A stretch of DNA of 64,000 nucleotides from ATX-6F1 sp943369485. Its GTDB lineage: Bacteria; Cyanobacteriota; Cyanobacteriia; PCC-6307; Cyanobiaceae. Below the pieces are notes generated by a model. The model made no database searches. It was not told the origin of the DNA and saw only the letters and a program-made list of their open reading frames with translations. Location: the NCBI GenBank assembly GCA_943369485.1, contig CALRNH020000011.1, forward strand, positions 62,001 through 126,000. The letters are read 5' to 3'. This document shows, one piece after another, positions 16,884 to 25,910 of this stretch; positions within the stretch are counted from its first letter, which is position 1; every line of letters starts with the position of its first letter. Position numbers and translations under genes: made by a program.

Positions 16884-18935
16884 ATGACAGTCAGCAACAA
16901 CGGCAAAGCCAACGGCTCCCCCAAGCAGCCAGGCCTGCGGGTGATTCCCCTCGGCGGCCTGCATGAGATCGGCAAGAACACCTGTGTCTTTGAGTATGGC
17001 GACGACCTGATGCTGGTGGATGCCGGTCTGGCCTTCCCCAGCGACGGCATGCACGGCGTCAACGTGGTGCTGCCCGACACCAGCTACCTGCGCGAGAACC
17101 AGAAGCGCATCCGGGGCATGATCGTGACCCATGGCCACGAGGATCACATCGGTGGCATCCCCCACCACCTCAAGAACTTCAACATCCCCGTCATCTATGG
17201 CCCGCGGCTGGCGATGTCGATGCTGCAGGGAAAAATGGAGGAAGCCGCCGTCACCGATCGCACCATCATCAAGACCGTGAGCCCGCGGGATGTGGTGCAG
17301 GTCGGGCAGCATTTCAAGGTTGAGTTCATCCGCAACACCCACTCGATTGCCGACAGCTTCTCCCTGGCGATCACCACTCCGGTTGGAGTGGTTGTGTTCA
17401 CCGGGGATTTCAAGTTCGATCACACCCCGGTGGATGGCGAATACTTCGACATCCAGCGCATGGCCCACTACGGCGAGCAGGGTGTGTTGTGCCTGTTCAG
17501 CGATTCCACCAACGCCGAAATTCCTGGCTTCACTCCCCCTGAGCGGGCCGTGTTCCCGAACCTCGATCGCCACATCGGCGCTGCCGAAGGTCGGGTGATC
17601 GTCACCACCTTTGCCAGTTCAGTACACCGGGTCTCGATGATCCTGGAGCTGGCTCTCAAGCATGGCCGCAAGGTGGGTCTGCTGGGCCGCTCGATGCTCA
17701 ACGTGATCGCCAAGGCCCGTGAGTTGGGTTACATCCGCTGCCCCGATGAGCTGTTCGTGCCGATCAAGCAGATTCGTGATCTGCCCGATCGCGAGACCCT
17801 TTTGCTGATGACTGGCAGCCAAGGCGAACCGCTGGCGGCCCTGAGCCGCATATCCCGCGGTGAGCACCCCCAGGTGCAGGCGAAGAGCACTGACACGATC
17901 ATTTTTTCGGCCAGCCCGATCCCTGGTAACACCATTTGCGTGGTCAACACCATCGACCGGCTGATGATGCTCGGCGCCAAGGTGGTCTACGGCAAGGGTG
18001 AGGGCATCCATGTTTCCGGCCATGGCTGCCAGGAGGATCACAAGTTGATGTTGGCGCTCACACGACCGAAGTATTTCGTGCCCGTGCATGGTGAGCACCG
18101 CATGCTCGTGTGCCACTCCAAGACTGCCCAGTCGATGGGTGTGCCGGCCGACCACATTTTGATCATCGACAACGGCGATGTGGTCGAACTCAGCCCCGAT
18201 TCGATCCGTAAGGGCGATGCGGTCAAGGCGGGCATCGAGTTGCTGGATGCTTCCCGCAACGGCATCGTCGATGCCCGGGTGCTCAAGGAGCGCCAGCAGT
18301 TGGCCGAAGATGGCGTGATCACCCTGTTGGCTGTGATCAGCACTGACGGCGTGATGGCGGCCCCGCCCCGGGTCAACCTGCGGGGGGTGGTCACCACGGC
18401 CGATGCCCGCAAACTGTCGCTCTGGGCCGAGCGGGAGATCACCTGGGTGCTGGAGAACCGCTGGAATCAGCTGGCCCGGAACACCGGCGGCAAGGCCCCC
18501 GATGTCGATTGGGTGGGTGTGCAGCGGGAGATCGAAGTGGGCCTGCAGCGGCGCCTGCGCCGGGAGCTCCAGGTGGAGCCTCTGATCATTGCCCTGGTGC
18601 AGCCCGCTCCCGGTGGCACGCCGGCCTACAAGGGCCGCGCGGAGGCCGAACCCGACAGCCGTCCGGCTCCCCGGGGTGGCCGTTCCGGCGGCCGCGACCG
18701 CGATGGAGGCGTCCCCCGTCCCCAGCCCGTCCATGGCGCGCCCGTGCGCCAACTGGTGACCGCTGCCGCACCCACCGCTGCCGCAGCAGCCACGTCGTCC
18801 TCGGCCTCAGCCGTGGCGGCGCCGGTCTCCGCTTCCGTGGCCCTACCCACAGCGGCCGCCACACCGGTGCGGGAGCTGGAGCCGGAGATGCCTGCCAACC
18901 GCACGCGCCGCCGCCGTTCCACCGCCGCAGGCTGA
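16884..18935 (+). CDS. rnj: Ribonuclease J
   Basis: 683 residues from the ATG at 16884; a TTG at 16818 is in frame but adds a tail unlike the family. This metallo-beta-lactamase/beta-CASP RNase has VIPLGGLHEIGKN and the metal site THGHEDHIGG at about 82-91, then FTGDFKFDH and the beta-CASP region ending near MTGSQGEP. It acts as endo- and 5'-3' exoribonuclease in mRNA turnover. After about residue 600 the protein is Arg/Gly/Ala-rich low complexity ending in TRRRRSTAAG, a possible RNA-binding or degradosome-interaction tail. Confidence 0.96.
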   Translation: MTVSNNGKANGSPKQPGLRVIPLGGLHEIGKNTCVFEYGDDLMLVDAGLAFPSDGMHGVNVVLPDTSYLRENQKRIRGMIVTHGHEDHIGGIPHHLKNFNIPVIYGPRLAMSMLQGKMEEAAVTDRTIIKTVSPRDVVQVGQHFKVEFIRNTHSIADSFSLAITTPVGVVVFTGDFKFDHTPVDGEYFDIQRMAHYGEQGVLCLFSDSTNAEIPGFTPPERAVFPNLDRHIGAAEGRVIVTTFASSVHRVSMILELALKHGRKVGLLGRSMLNVIAKARELGYIRCPDELFVPIKQIRDLPDRETLLLMTGSQGEPLAALSRISRGEHPQVQAKSTDTIIFSASPIPGNTICVVNTIDRLMMLGAKVVYGKGEGIHVSGHGCQEDHKLMLALTRPKYFVPVHGEHRMLVCHSKTAQSMGVPADHILIIDNGDVVELSPDSIRKGDAVKAGIELLDASRNGIVDARVLKERQQLAEDGVITLLAVISTDGVMAAPPRVNLRGVVTTADARKLSLWAEREITWVLENRWNQLARNTGGKAPDVDWVGVQREIEVGLQRRLRRELQVEPLIIALVQPAPGGTPAYKGRAEAEPDSRPAPRGGRSGGRDRDGGVPRPQPVHGAPVRQLVTAAAPTAAAAATSSSASAVAAPVSASVALPTAAATPVRELEPEMPANRTRRRRSTAAG

Positions 18936-18944
18936 GACCCAGAC

Positions 18945-18971
18945 AAAAAGGGGAGGGGCCATGCTCCTCCC
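18945..18971 (-). terminator. Rho-independent terminator of the TPR gene
   Basis: Read on the minus strand, GGGAGG and CCTCCC form a 6-bp GC stem with a 9-base loop, followed by C and TTTTT. It lies just after the stop of the minus-strand TPR gene at 18981. On the plus strand the same hairpin follows rnj but lacks a T-run, so it acts mainly in the minus direction. Confidence 0.6.
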
Positions 18972-18980
18972 GAGGGGGAT

Positions 18981-19640
18981 TCAGCGCAGGATCACCCTCA
19001 GCCGTCCCTTGGCCAGCTGGGACAGTTCCTCGGCACTGAAGGAAGAGGCCTGCTTCGCGGGGGTTTCGCTGGTGCGGGGGGTCGGATCTTCGACCACCAC
19101 CTTGGCTTCGACGATCCCGTCGTCAGCGGAGCTTGGAACCTCCTCCGCGGTTTCGACCAGATCCGGCTCACTCGCCGGGCTCAGGTCTGGTGCCGTCTTG
19201 AACGGGTCAGCAAAGTCCTGGGGAGCGGAAGCGATGGCCGGGGCTTGATCACCTGTCAACCACGGCATGGCGGGGGCTGCGGCTCCGGCGGCCAGGGTGC
19301 CGGATACTGCGGTCTCGAAGGGGGGGGCGCTGGCCACGGGGGCGGGTTTGGCCCGCTCGCTGGCGCAGATGTCGAGCCCTTGCCGGGCCAGGTCGCGGTA
19401 AGTGGTTTCCTGGCTTGTTTCCACCACCTTGTCGTAGTAGGCGGCAGCTGCGTCGTACTGCTTGAGCCCGTAGAGGTTGATGTGGCCGCTGAGCAACTGC
19501 AGGCGTGAATACTGCAGATCGTCGGCGTCCTCTGGGCGATCTTTGAGCAGCGCCTCCGCCTGGTTGAGGGCATCTTTGAACTGGCCCTGGCTGTAGGCCC
19601 GCTCCACGTCGATGTAGGACTCCTGAAAGGGTTTGGCCAT
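18981..19640 (-). CDS. TPR-like tetratricopeptide protein
   Basis: 219 residues from MAKPFQESYIDVERAYSQGQ; the frame is open 28 codons upstream into tilS, but this start fits. Residues about 8-105 look like TPR helices (AYSQGQFKDALNQAEALL, INLYGLKQYDAAAAYYDKV). The rest is Ala/Pro/acidic low complexity, ending FSAEELSQLAKGRLRVILR. No signal peptide. It is likely a scaffold. The start overlaps the tilS stop by one base, so the two are coupled. A terminator follows the stop. Confidence 0.7.
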   Translation of the reverse strand: MAKPFQESYIDVERAYSQGQFKDALNQAEALLKDRPEDADDLQYSRLQLLSGHINLYGLKQYDAAAAYYDKVVETSQETTYRDLARQGLDICASERAKPAPVASAPPFETAVSGTLAAGAAAPAMPWLTGDQAPAIASAPQDFADPFKTAPDLSPASEPDLVETAEEVPSSADDGIVEAKVVVEDPTPRTSETPAKQASSFSAEELSQLAKGRLRVILR

Positions 19641-20695
19641 CAGTTCTCGGGTTGATCGGGACGTGTCTCGGGCTGCCGTTCGGCCGGGGGCGGCTGGAGG
19701 CGAATCTCCATCCTGTCCCAGCACAGCCGCCAGCCCCTTGGCAGATCAAGGCTGCCGGGCTCACCGCCCGGTTGCAAGCGTTGTTGCAGATCCTCCAGTT
19801 GCAGGGCTGCCAGGCCATGGCCGCTTTGGATCCGCAGCCATTGGGTCAGGAGATGGCTCTGACTGGAGCGCGAGAGCGCCGTCAGGCTGGGGCGCCTCAG
19901 TGCAAGGGGGTCCGCCTCGGGGTGCAGCGCCGCCAGGGCCAGGGGCAGCAGCTCCTCCAGGGGATTCCCCTCCTGCTCCAGTCGCTCGGCCAGGGCGGCC
20001 AGGCGCCGGCCGGCGCCGGGATGCAACTCCTCAAGCACTGGCAGCACCTGGAGACGGACCCGGTTTCGGCCGTAGGTCAGCGAGGCGTTGCTGGGATCAA
20101 CCCACACCGGCACACCGTGCTCAGCGCAGAAGTGGCCGGTTTCAGCCCGGCTCATCCCCAGCAGAGGGCGCACCAGCTGGATCGGATCAAGCAGGGGCCG
20201 GCTGCGCCGCAGGCTGCTGAGCCCCCGCAGGTGGGTCCCCCGAGCCAGATGCAGCAGGAGGGTTTCGGCCCGATCGTCGGCGGTGTGACCCGTGAGCACC
20301 CGGTGGCAGCCCCGGGCAGCGGCCTGGCGGGCCAGACGCTCGTAGCGCCAGCGGCGCGCCGCGGCCTCGCTGCAGGGACCGGAATCGGCCCGCTCGATCA
20401 GCAGCTCAAGACCCGCCTCCCCCGCCCAGCGGCGCAGATCCTCGGCCTGGGAGGCCGAACCGGGATGCCAGCCGTGGTCCCCATGCCAGAGCAGCAGGGT
20501 CCAGCCGTGCAGGCGCCGCAGGTCCAGCAGCAGCCGGGCGAGGGTCATCGAGTCCTGGCCACCCGAGACGGCCAGCAGCAAACGTTCACCGGCCGGCAGT
20601 AACGCGGGCCGCCGCCGCAAGTCTTTGTGCAGACGGCCGTGCAGGGGCCCCCAGGGGCGGGAGTCCGGGGGATTGGATGGGAGAATCGCCGTCAT
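19640..20695 (-). CDS. tilS: tRNA(Ile)-lysidine synthase
   Basis: 351 residues from the ATG at 20695. The PP-loop ATP-pyrophosphatase motif LLLAVSGGQDSMTLARLL is at about 40-57 (SGGQDS 44-49), with HGDHGWHPGS and LTGHTADDRAETLLLHLARG further on, all family signatures. It converts C34 of tRNA-Ile(CAU) to lysidine so that AUA is read as Ile. Somewhat shorter than E. coli TilS and lacking its far C-terminal domain, as in many cyanobacteria. Its start is only 15 bases from the divergent DUF561 start. Confidence 0.93.
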   Translation of the reverse strand: MTAILPSNPPDSRPWGPLHGRLHKDLRRRPALLPAGERLLLAVSGGQDSMTLARLLLDLRRLHGWTLLLWHGDHGWHPGSASQAEDLRRWAGEAGLELLIERADSGPCSEAAARRWRYERLARQAAARGCHRVLTGHTADDRAETLLLHLARGTHLRGLSSLRRSRPLLDPIQLVRPLLGMSRAETGHFCAEHGVPVWVDPSNASLTYGRNRVRLQVLPVLEELHPGAGRRLAALAERLEQEGNPLEELLPLALAALHPEADPLALRRPSLTALSRSSQSHLLTQWLRIQSGHGLAALQLEDLQQRLQPGGEPGSLDLPRGWRLCWDRMEIRLQPPPAERQPETRPDQPEN

Positions 20696-20710
20696 CTGCC
20701 TGCGTTGCCG

Positions 20711-21478
20711 ATGTCCCGTCTCACCAGCCTGCCCACCGCCCTGCAGTGCGCGCTGGAGACGCGACAGCTGCTGAAGGTGATCGCTGGACTGACCAATTTT
20801 GATACCGCTTCGGTGCAGCGCATCGCCCGGGCCGCCGCCGCCGGTGGCGCCGATCTGCTCGACATCGCCTGTGACCCTGAGCTGGTGCGGGCCGCCGCCG
20901 GGGCCTCTGGCCTGCCGATCTGCGTCTCCGCGGTCGATCCCGAGCTGTTCCCTGCCGCAGTGGCCGCCGGCGCTGCCTTGGTGGAGATCGGCAACTTCGA
21001 TGCCTTCTATCCCCAGGGCCGTGTGTTCGGAGCCGAGGAGGTTCTGGAACTCACCCGCCGCACCCGTGCCCTGTTGCCGCAGTTGGTGCTGTCGGTGACG
21101 GTGCCCCACGTGCTCAGCCTCGATCTGCAGGAGCAGCTGGCGATCGATCTGCAGGCGGCCGGCGCCGACCTGATCCAGACCGAGGGGGGAACCAGTGCCA
21201 GGCCCTTCAGCCCCGGAGCGCTCGGCCTGATCGAGAAGGCCGCACCCACCCTCGCGGCGGCCCATGCCCTCAGCCGGGTGGTGGAGCTGCCCGTGCTATG
21301 TGCGTCCGGCCTCTCAGCGGTGACCCTGCCGATGGCGATCGCGGCCGGGGCCTCCGGCGTGGGCGTGGGCTCGGCCGTCAACCGGCTGGGCGATGAGCTG
21401 GCCATGGTGGCGGTGGTGCGCTCCTTGAGGGAAGCCCTCAGCGGCGCAGTCGTGGCTCCGATCGGAGCCATTTCGTAA
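20711..21478 (+). CDS. ycf23: Ycf23/DUF561 family protein
   Basis: 255 residues from MSRLTSLPTALQ. A TIM-barrel-like pattern is visible: LLKVIAGLTNFD, GGADLLDIACDPEL, PICVSAVDPELF, ALVEIGNFDAFYPQGR, ADLIQTEGGTS and a phosphate-binding-like AAGASGVGVGSAVN near the C-terminus. These match the Ycf23/DUF561 family, found in cyanobacteria and some plastids, of unknown function. It is transcribed divergently from tilS with 15 bases between start codons, so its promoter must lie inside tilS or it is leaderless. Confidence 0.85.
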   Translation: MSRLTSLPTALQCALETRQLLKVIAGLTNFDTASVQRIARAAAAGGADLLDIACDPELVRAAAGASGLPICVSAVDPELFPAAVAAGAALVEIGNFDAFYPQGRVFGAEEVLELTRRTRALLPQLVLSVTVPHVLSLDLQEQLAIDLQAAGADLIQTEGGTSARPFSPGALGLIEKAAPTLAAAHALSRVVELPVLCASGLSAVTLPMAIAAGASGVGVGSAVNRLGDELAMVAVVRSLREALSGAVVAPIGAIS

Positions 21479-21548
21479 CGGCCTGCCTGGCGGAGGTGTA
21501 GGCGGCCTTTGATCTTGCTTACCCTCAGCGAAGCCTGCCTGTTGATCC

Positions 21549-21974
21549 ATGGGTGCTTTCGTCTGGCTGTTGCAGTGGCCGATCCGGGCGGCGGTTCTGC
21601 TGCTGGTGGGCTGGTTACCCCTCGGCATTGAGCTGGAGAACTTCGGCACCGCCATGCTTTCGGCAGTGGTGATCGGCCTGCTCGGCACGCTGTTGATCTG
21701 GCCCCTGAAATTGCTTCTGGCCTTGCCCTGGGCCCTCACCAGCCTCGGGGGCCTGGTGACCCCGATCAGCGCCCTCTACAACTGGGTGATCACGGTGGTG
21801 CTGTTCGGCCTGGCGGCCTGGCTGATCCCCGGGTTCCGGCTCAAGAACGGCCTGGTGAGCGCCATCCTCGGCGCCGTGGTCTACAGCGTGGTCAGTGCCC
21901 TGATTCTGCGGGCCCTGGGGCTTGAAGTGGGCTTCACCCGGGTGGCGGCCCTGGCCGGCGGGGCGGTCGCCTGA
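21549..21974 (+). CDS. Phage-holin-family (DUF360-type) membrane protein
   Basis: 141 residues with four hydrophobic segments (about 5-22, 32-55, 70-90 and 100-125). The pattern LENFGTAMLSAVVIGLLGTL and VVLFGLAAWLIPGFRLKNGL matches the small four-TM family often annotated as phage holin family IV/DUF360. It is a chromosomal housekeeping-type copy, not part of a prophage; nothing phage-like is nearby. It lies between ycf23 and uvrB in the same orientation. Function is unknown. Confidence 0.8.
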   Translation: MGAFVWLLQWPIRAAVLLLVGWLPLGIELENFGTAMLSAVVIGLLGTLLIWPLKLLLALPWALTSLGGLVTPISALYNWVITVVLFGLAAWLIPGFRLKNGLVSAILGAVVYSVVSALILRALGLEVGFTRVAALAGGAVA

Positions 21975-22043
21975 AGCTCGGGCACGGCCTCCGCTTCCTA
22001 GAGTCGAAGGCCTCCAACCAGGCAACGCCTGGATCCACCGGGC

Positions 22044-24050
22044 ATGGCCCGTTTCCAGCTCGAGGCTCCCTACACCCCCAAGGGCGATCAGCCCGCTGCC
22101 ATCGAGGCCATGGTGCGGGCGGTGGACGCTGGTGAGCGCTACCAGACCCTGCTGGGGGCCACCGGCACAGGCAAGACCTTTTCGATCGCCAACGTGATCG
22201 CCCAGACCGGGCGTCCCACTCTGGTGCTGGCCCACAACAAGACTCTGGCGGCCCAGCTCTGCAATGAATTGAGGGAGTTTTTCCCCAACAATGCGGTCGA
22301 ATATTTCATCTCCTACTACGACTACTACCAGCCCGAGGCCTATGTGGCGGTCTCGGACACCTACATCGCCAAGACCGCCTCGATCAACGAGGAGATCGAC
22401 ATGCTGCGCCACTCGGCGACCCGCTCGCTGTTCGAGCGCAAGGACGTGATCGTTGTGGCCTCGATCAGTTGCATCTACGGCCTGGGAATCCCCTCGGAAT
22501 ACCTCAAGGCTGCCGTTCAGTTCCGGGTTGGTGAAACCCTCAACCTGCGCACCTCCCTGCGGGAGCTGGTCAACAACCAGTACAGCCGCAATGACACCGA
22601 AGTGGCCCGCGGCCGTTTCCGGGTGCGGGGCGACGTGCTCGAGATCGGCCCGGCCTACGAGGACCGGCTGGTGCGCATCGAGCTGTTCGGCGATGAAGTG
22701 GAGGCGATCCGCTACGTGGATCCCACCACCGGCGAGATTCTGCAGAGCCTGGAGGCGGTGAACATCTACCCCGCCAAGCACTTCGTCACCCCCAAGGACC
22801 GGCTTGAGGCGGCGATCGCCGCCATCCGCGCCGAACTCCATCAGCGGCTGGATCAACTCAACAGTGTGGGCAAGTTGCTGGAGGCCCAGCGGCTGGAGCA
22901 GCGCACCACCTACGACCTCGAAATGCTCAAGGAGGTGGGTTACTGCAATGGCGTCGAGAACTACGCCCGCCATCTGGCCGGGCGCGAAGCTGGGACTCCG
23001 CCCGAGTGCCTGATCGATTACTTCCCCGATGACTGGCTGCTGGTGGTGGATGAGAGCCATGTCACCTGCTCGCAGCTGCAGGCCATGTACAACGGCGACC
23101 AGAGCCGCAAGCAGGTGCTGATCGAGCACGGCTTTCGCCTGCCCTCGGCCGCCGACAACCGGCCACTCAAGGCCGAGGAATTCTGGGAGAAGGCTCACCA
23201 GACGATCTTCGTCTCCGCCACTCCGGGTCAACTGGAACTGGATCGCAGCGTCGGTCAGGTGGTGGAGCAGGTGATCCGCCCCACCGGGGTGCTCGATCCG
23301 ATCGTGGAAGTTCGCCCCACCGAGGGCCAGGTGGACGATCTGCTCGGGGAGATCCGGCTACGGGCCGACAAGGGGGAGCGCTCCTTGATCACGACCCTCA
23401 CCAAGCGCATGGCCGAGGACCTCACCGATTACCTGGCCGAAAATGGCGTGCGTGTGCGTTATCTGCATTCGGAAATCCACTCGATTGAACGGATCGAGAT
23501 CATCCAGGACCTCCGCAACGGGGTGTTCGACGCCCTGGTGGGGGTGAACCTGCTTCGGGAGGGTCTTGATCTGCCGGAGGTGTCGTTGGTGGCGATCCTC
23601 GATGCCGACAAGGAGGGCTTCCTGCGCGCCGAGCGCTCCTTGATCCAGACCATCGGCCGGGCCGCGCGCCACGTGGAGGGGCTGGCGTTGCTCTACGCCG
23701 AGAACCTCACCGTCTCGATGGCCAAGGCGATCTCTGAAACCGAGCGGAGGCGTGAGATCCAGCACGCTTACAACACGAAGCACGGCATCACCCCAACGCC
23801 GGCGGGCAAGCGGGCCGGCAATTCGATTCTTTCGTCCCTGGAGCTCTCGCGCCGCCTCAGCGACGATCAGTTGGAGCAGGCCACCGAGGAGGCCCTGCAT
23901 GAGACGGTGCCTTTGGATGCCCTGCCGGAGTTGATCACCCAGCTGGAAGACAAGATGAAGGCCGCCGCCAAGAACCTGGAGTACGAAGAGGCGGCTGGCC
24001 TGCGCGACCGCATCAAGCAGCTGCGCCAGAAGCTGGTGGGCAAGCGCTGA
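22044..24050 (+). CDS. uvrB: UvrABC system protein B
   Basis: 668 residues. Walker A GATGTGKT is at 38-45, with the beta-hairpin YYDYYQPEAYVAVSDTY, helicase motifs (VVDESHVT, FVSATPG, LLREGLDLPEVSLVAILDADKEGFLR) and the C-terminal UVR motif near 628-665 (KNLEYEEAAGLRDRIKQLR) that contacts UvrC. It verifies damage in nucleotide excision repair. Length and motifs are normal. It is convergent with lysC, 18 bases apart. Confidence 0.98.
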   Translation: MARFQLEAPYTPKGDQPAAIEAMVRAVDAGERYQTLLGATGTGKTFSIANVIAQTGRPTLVLAHNKTLAAQLCNELREFFPNNAVEYFISYYDYYQPEAYVAVSDTYIAKTASINEEIDMLRHSATRSLFERKDVIVVASISCIYGLGIPSEYLKAAVQFRVGETLNLRTSLRELVNNQYSRNDTEVARGRFRVRGDVLEIGPAYEDRLVRIELFGDEVEAIRYVDPTTGEILQSLEAVNIYPAKHFVTPKDRLEAAIAAIRAELHQRLDQLNSVGKLLEAQRLEQRTTYDLEMLKEVGYCNGVENYARHLAGREAGTPPECLIDYFPDDWLLVVDESHVTCSQLQAMYNGDQSRKQVLIEHGFRLPSAADNRPLKAEEFWEKAHQTIFVSATPGQLELDRSVGQVVEQVIRPTGVLDPIVEVRPTEGQVDDLLGEIRLRADKGERSLITTLTKRMAEDLTDYLAENGVRVRYLHSEIHSIERIEIIQDLRNGVFDALVGVNLLREGLDLPEVSLVAILDADKEGFLRAERSLIQTIGRAARHVEGLALLYAENLTVSMAKAISETERRREIQHAYNTKHGITPTPAGKRAGNSILSSLELSRRLSDDQLEQATEEALHETVPLDALPELITQLEDKMKAAAKNLEYEEAAGLRDRIKQLRQKLVGKR

Positions 24051-24068
24051 TCAGTCGGCAGCCGCAGC

Positions 24069-25883
24069 TCATACCGGAGCGGCCGTGCCCTCGGCCTGGT
24101 GCACGACCGCGCCCCCCAGGCCGAAGCGGGCGTGCACCGCCCGCAGGGCCTCCTCGCCATCCTTCTCCGCCACCACACAGCTGGTGCGGATTTCGCTGGT
24201 GGCGATCATCTCGATGTTGATGGCGGCATCCGCCAGGGCCCGGAACATGCGCGCCGCCGTGCCAGGCGTGCAGGGCATGCCTGCCCCCACGGCACTCACC
24301 CGGGCGATCGACTGACCCTCTTCGAAGCAGGCGCCACTCCACTGGGCGAGCACCGGTGCCAGGGCGATGCGGGCGCGATCCAGGTCGTCACGGCGCAGGG
24401 TGAAGCTCATGTCGCGGCGGCGATCATCGCCAACGCCGCGGGTGCGCTCCGACTGCACGATCGCATCGAGGCTGATGCCGGCATCGGCCAGGGCCCGGCA
24501 GACCTGGGCCGCCGTACCGGGCCGATCGGGCAGCAGCCGCGTGGCCACCTGGGCCTGGTCGCGGTCGAGGGCCACCCCCCGCACCGCCGGATCCCCCAGA
24601 CCGCAGGGGGGTGGGTTGAGCTGGATCTGGTGATCCGCCAACTCGAAGGCGGCCGCCGCCGCCCTGAGGGCCTTGGTGGCCTGGTCTCCCTCCACCAGGC
24701 AGCTCACCTTCACCTCGCTGGTGGCGATCATGCGCAGATTGATGCCGGAGCGAGCCAGGGTGTCGAACAGCCGGGCCGCTACCCCAGGCCGGCCGAGGAT
24801 CCCCGCGCCGGAGATGCTCAGCTTGGCGAGTCCCCCCTGGGCGGTGAGGGCGCAGTCGGCGGCCCCGGTGGCGTTCAGAAGCATCTGGCAGACCTCCCGG
24901 GCTCTGTCCAGCTGGGATGCTGAAAGGGTGAAGGCGATGTCGTTGGTGGCCCCCTCCTGGGTGGCCTGCACGATCAGGTCCACGTTCAGGCCAGCGGCCG
25001 AGAGCGCCTCGAACAGCCGCGCGGCCACCCCCGGTTCGTCGGGCACCAGGGAGAGGGCGATCACTGCCTGGTCCACCTCCAGCTGCGCCCCATCCACAGG
25101 TTTGCCCAGCTCCAGACCCTCGCTGCCGATCGGCCGGCCCGGCCCACTGGTGAGCAGGGTGCCGGGGGCGTCGCTCCAGCTGGAACGCACCACCAGGGGC
25201 ACGCCGTAGTTGCGGGCAATCTCCACCGCCCGCGGGTGCAGCACGGCGGCACCGAGGCTGGCCAGTTCCAGCATCTCGTCGCAGGTGACCGTCTCCATCA
25301 GCTGGGCATCGCTGACCTTGCGCGGGTCGGTGGTGAGCACCCCGGGCACATCGGTGTAGATCTCGCAGGCATCGGCCCCCAGCACCGCCGCCAGGGCCAC
25401 GGCCGAGGTGTCCGAGCCCCCGCGGCCCAGGGTGGTGATCTCGGCGGTGCCGCCGCTGCCGCTGCTGGTGCCCTGGAAGCCGGCCACCACCACCACCTGG
25501 CCCTCATCGAGGCGCCGGCGCAGGCGGTCGGTGCGCACTTCGAGGATGCGGGCCCGGCCATGGGCCGATTCGGTCACGATGCCCACCTGGGGGCCCGTCA
25601 TCGAGACCGCCGGCACGCCGAGAGCGTTGAGGGCCATCGCCAGCAGCGCAATCGACACCTGTTCGCCGGTGGCCAGGAGCATGTCCATCTCCCGCTGGGG
25701 GGGGTCTTGGTTGATGGCGCGGGCCAGGGCGGTGAGCTCGTCGGTGGTGTGGCCCATGGCCGAGACCACGATCACCAGTTCATGGCCCTGTTCCCGGCTT
25801 TCAGCCACCCGGCGAGCCACCGCCTGGATGCGCTCGACGCTGCCCACGGAGGTGCCGCCGAATTTCTGAACCAGCAGGGCCAT
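24069..25883 (-). CDS. lysC: Aspartokinase with four ACT repeats
   Basis: 604 residues. The kinase domain starts LLVQKFGGTSVGSVERIQ and includes TTLGRGGSDTSAVALAA. From about residue 275 the protein carries two pairs of ACT domains (for example VALDRDQAQVATRLLPDRPGT and SAVGAGMPCTPGTAARMFR), a duplicated form seen in cyanobacteria. It phosphorylates aspartate at the head of the lysine/threonine/methionine pathway; asd and dapA are 8-10 kb away. The ACT repeats bind end-product amino acids, so feedback inhibition is expected. Confidence 0.96.
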   Translation of the reverse strand: MALLVQKFGGTSVGSVERIQAVARRVAESREQGHELVIVVSAMGHTTDELTALARAINQDPPQREMDMLLATGEQVSIALLAMALNALGVPAVSMTGPQVGIVTESAHGRARILEVRTDRLRRRLDEGQVVVVAGFQGTSSGSGGTAEITTLGRGGSDTSAVALAAVLGADACEIYTDVPGVLTTDPRKVSDAQLMETVTCDEMLELASLGAAVLHPRAVEIARNYGVPLVVRSSWSDAPGTLLTSGPGRPIGSEGLELGKPVDGAQLEVDQAVIALSLVPDEPGVAARLFEALSAAGLNVDLIVQATQEGATNDIAFTLSASQLDRAREVCQMLLNATGAADCALTAQGGLAKLSISGAGILGRPGVAARLFDTLARSGINLRMIATSEVKVSCLVEGDQATKALRAAAAAFELADHQIQLNPPPCGLGDPAVRGVALDRDQAQVATRLLPDRPGTAAQVCRALADAGISLDAIVQSERTRGVGDDRRRDMSFTLRRDDLDRARIALAPVLAQWSGACFEEGQSIARVSAVGAGMPCTPGTAARMFRALADAAINIEMIATSEIRTSCVVAEKDGEEALRAVHARFGLGGAVVHQAEGTAAPV

Positions 25884-25910
25884 CGCTCGGTTGCGGGCAG
25901 TGAGGTGTGA

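Noticed and set aside
21549..21974. The holin-family gene as evidence for a prophage
   Set aside because: The family is common as a chromosomal gene of unknown role, and no other phage gene is near.
21615..23231. Long open frames antisense to uvrB, and similar ones antisense to rnj, lysC, secA and gyrB
   Set aside because: High-GC coding sequence creates long open shadows on the other strand. They have no recognisable domains, and the sense genes are certain.
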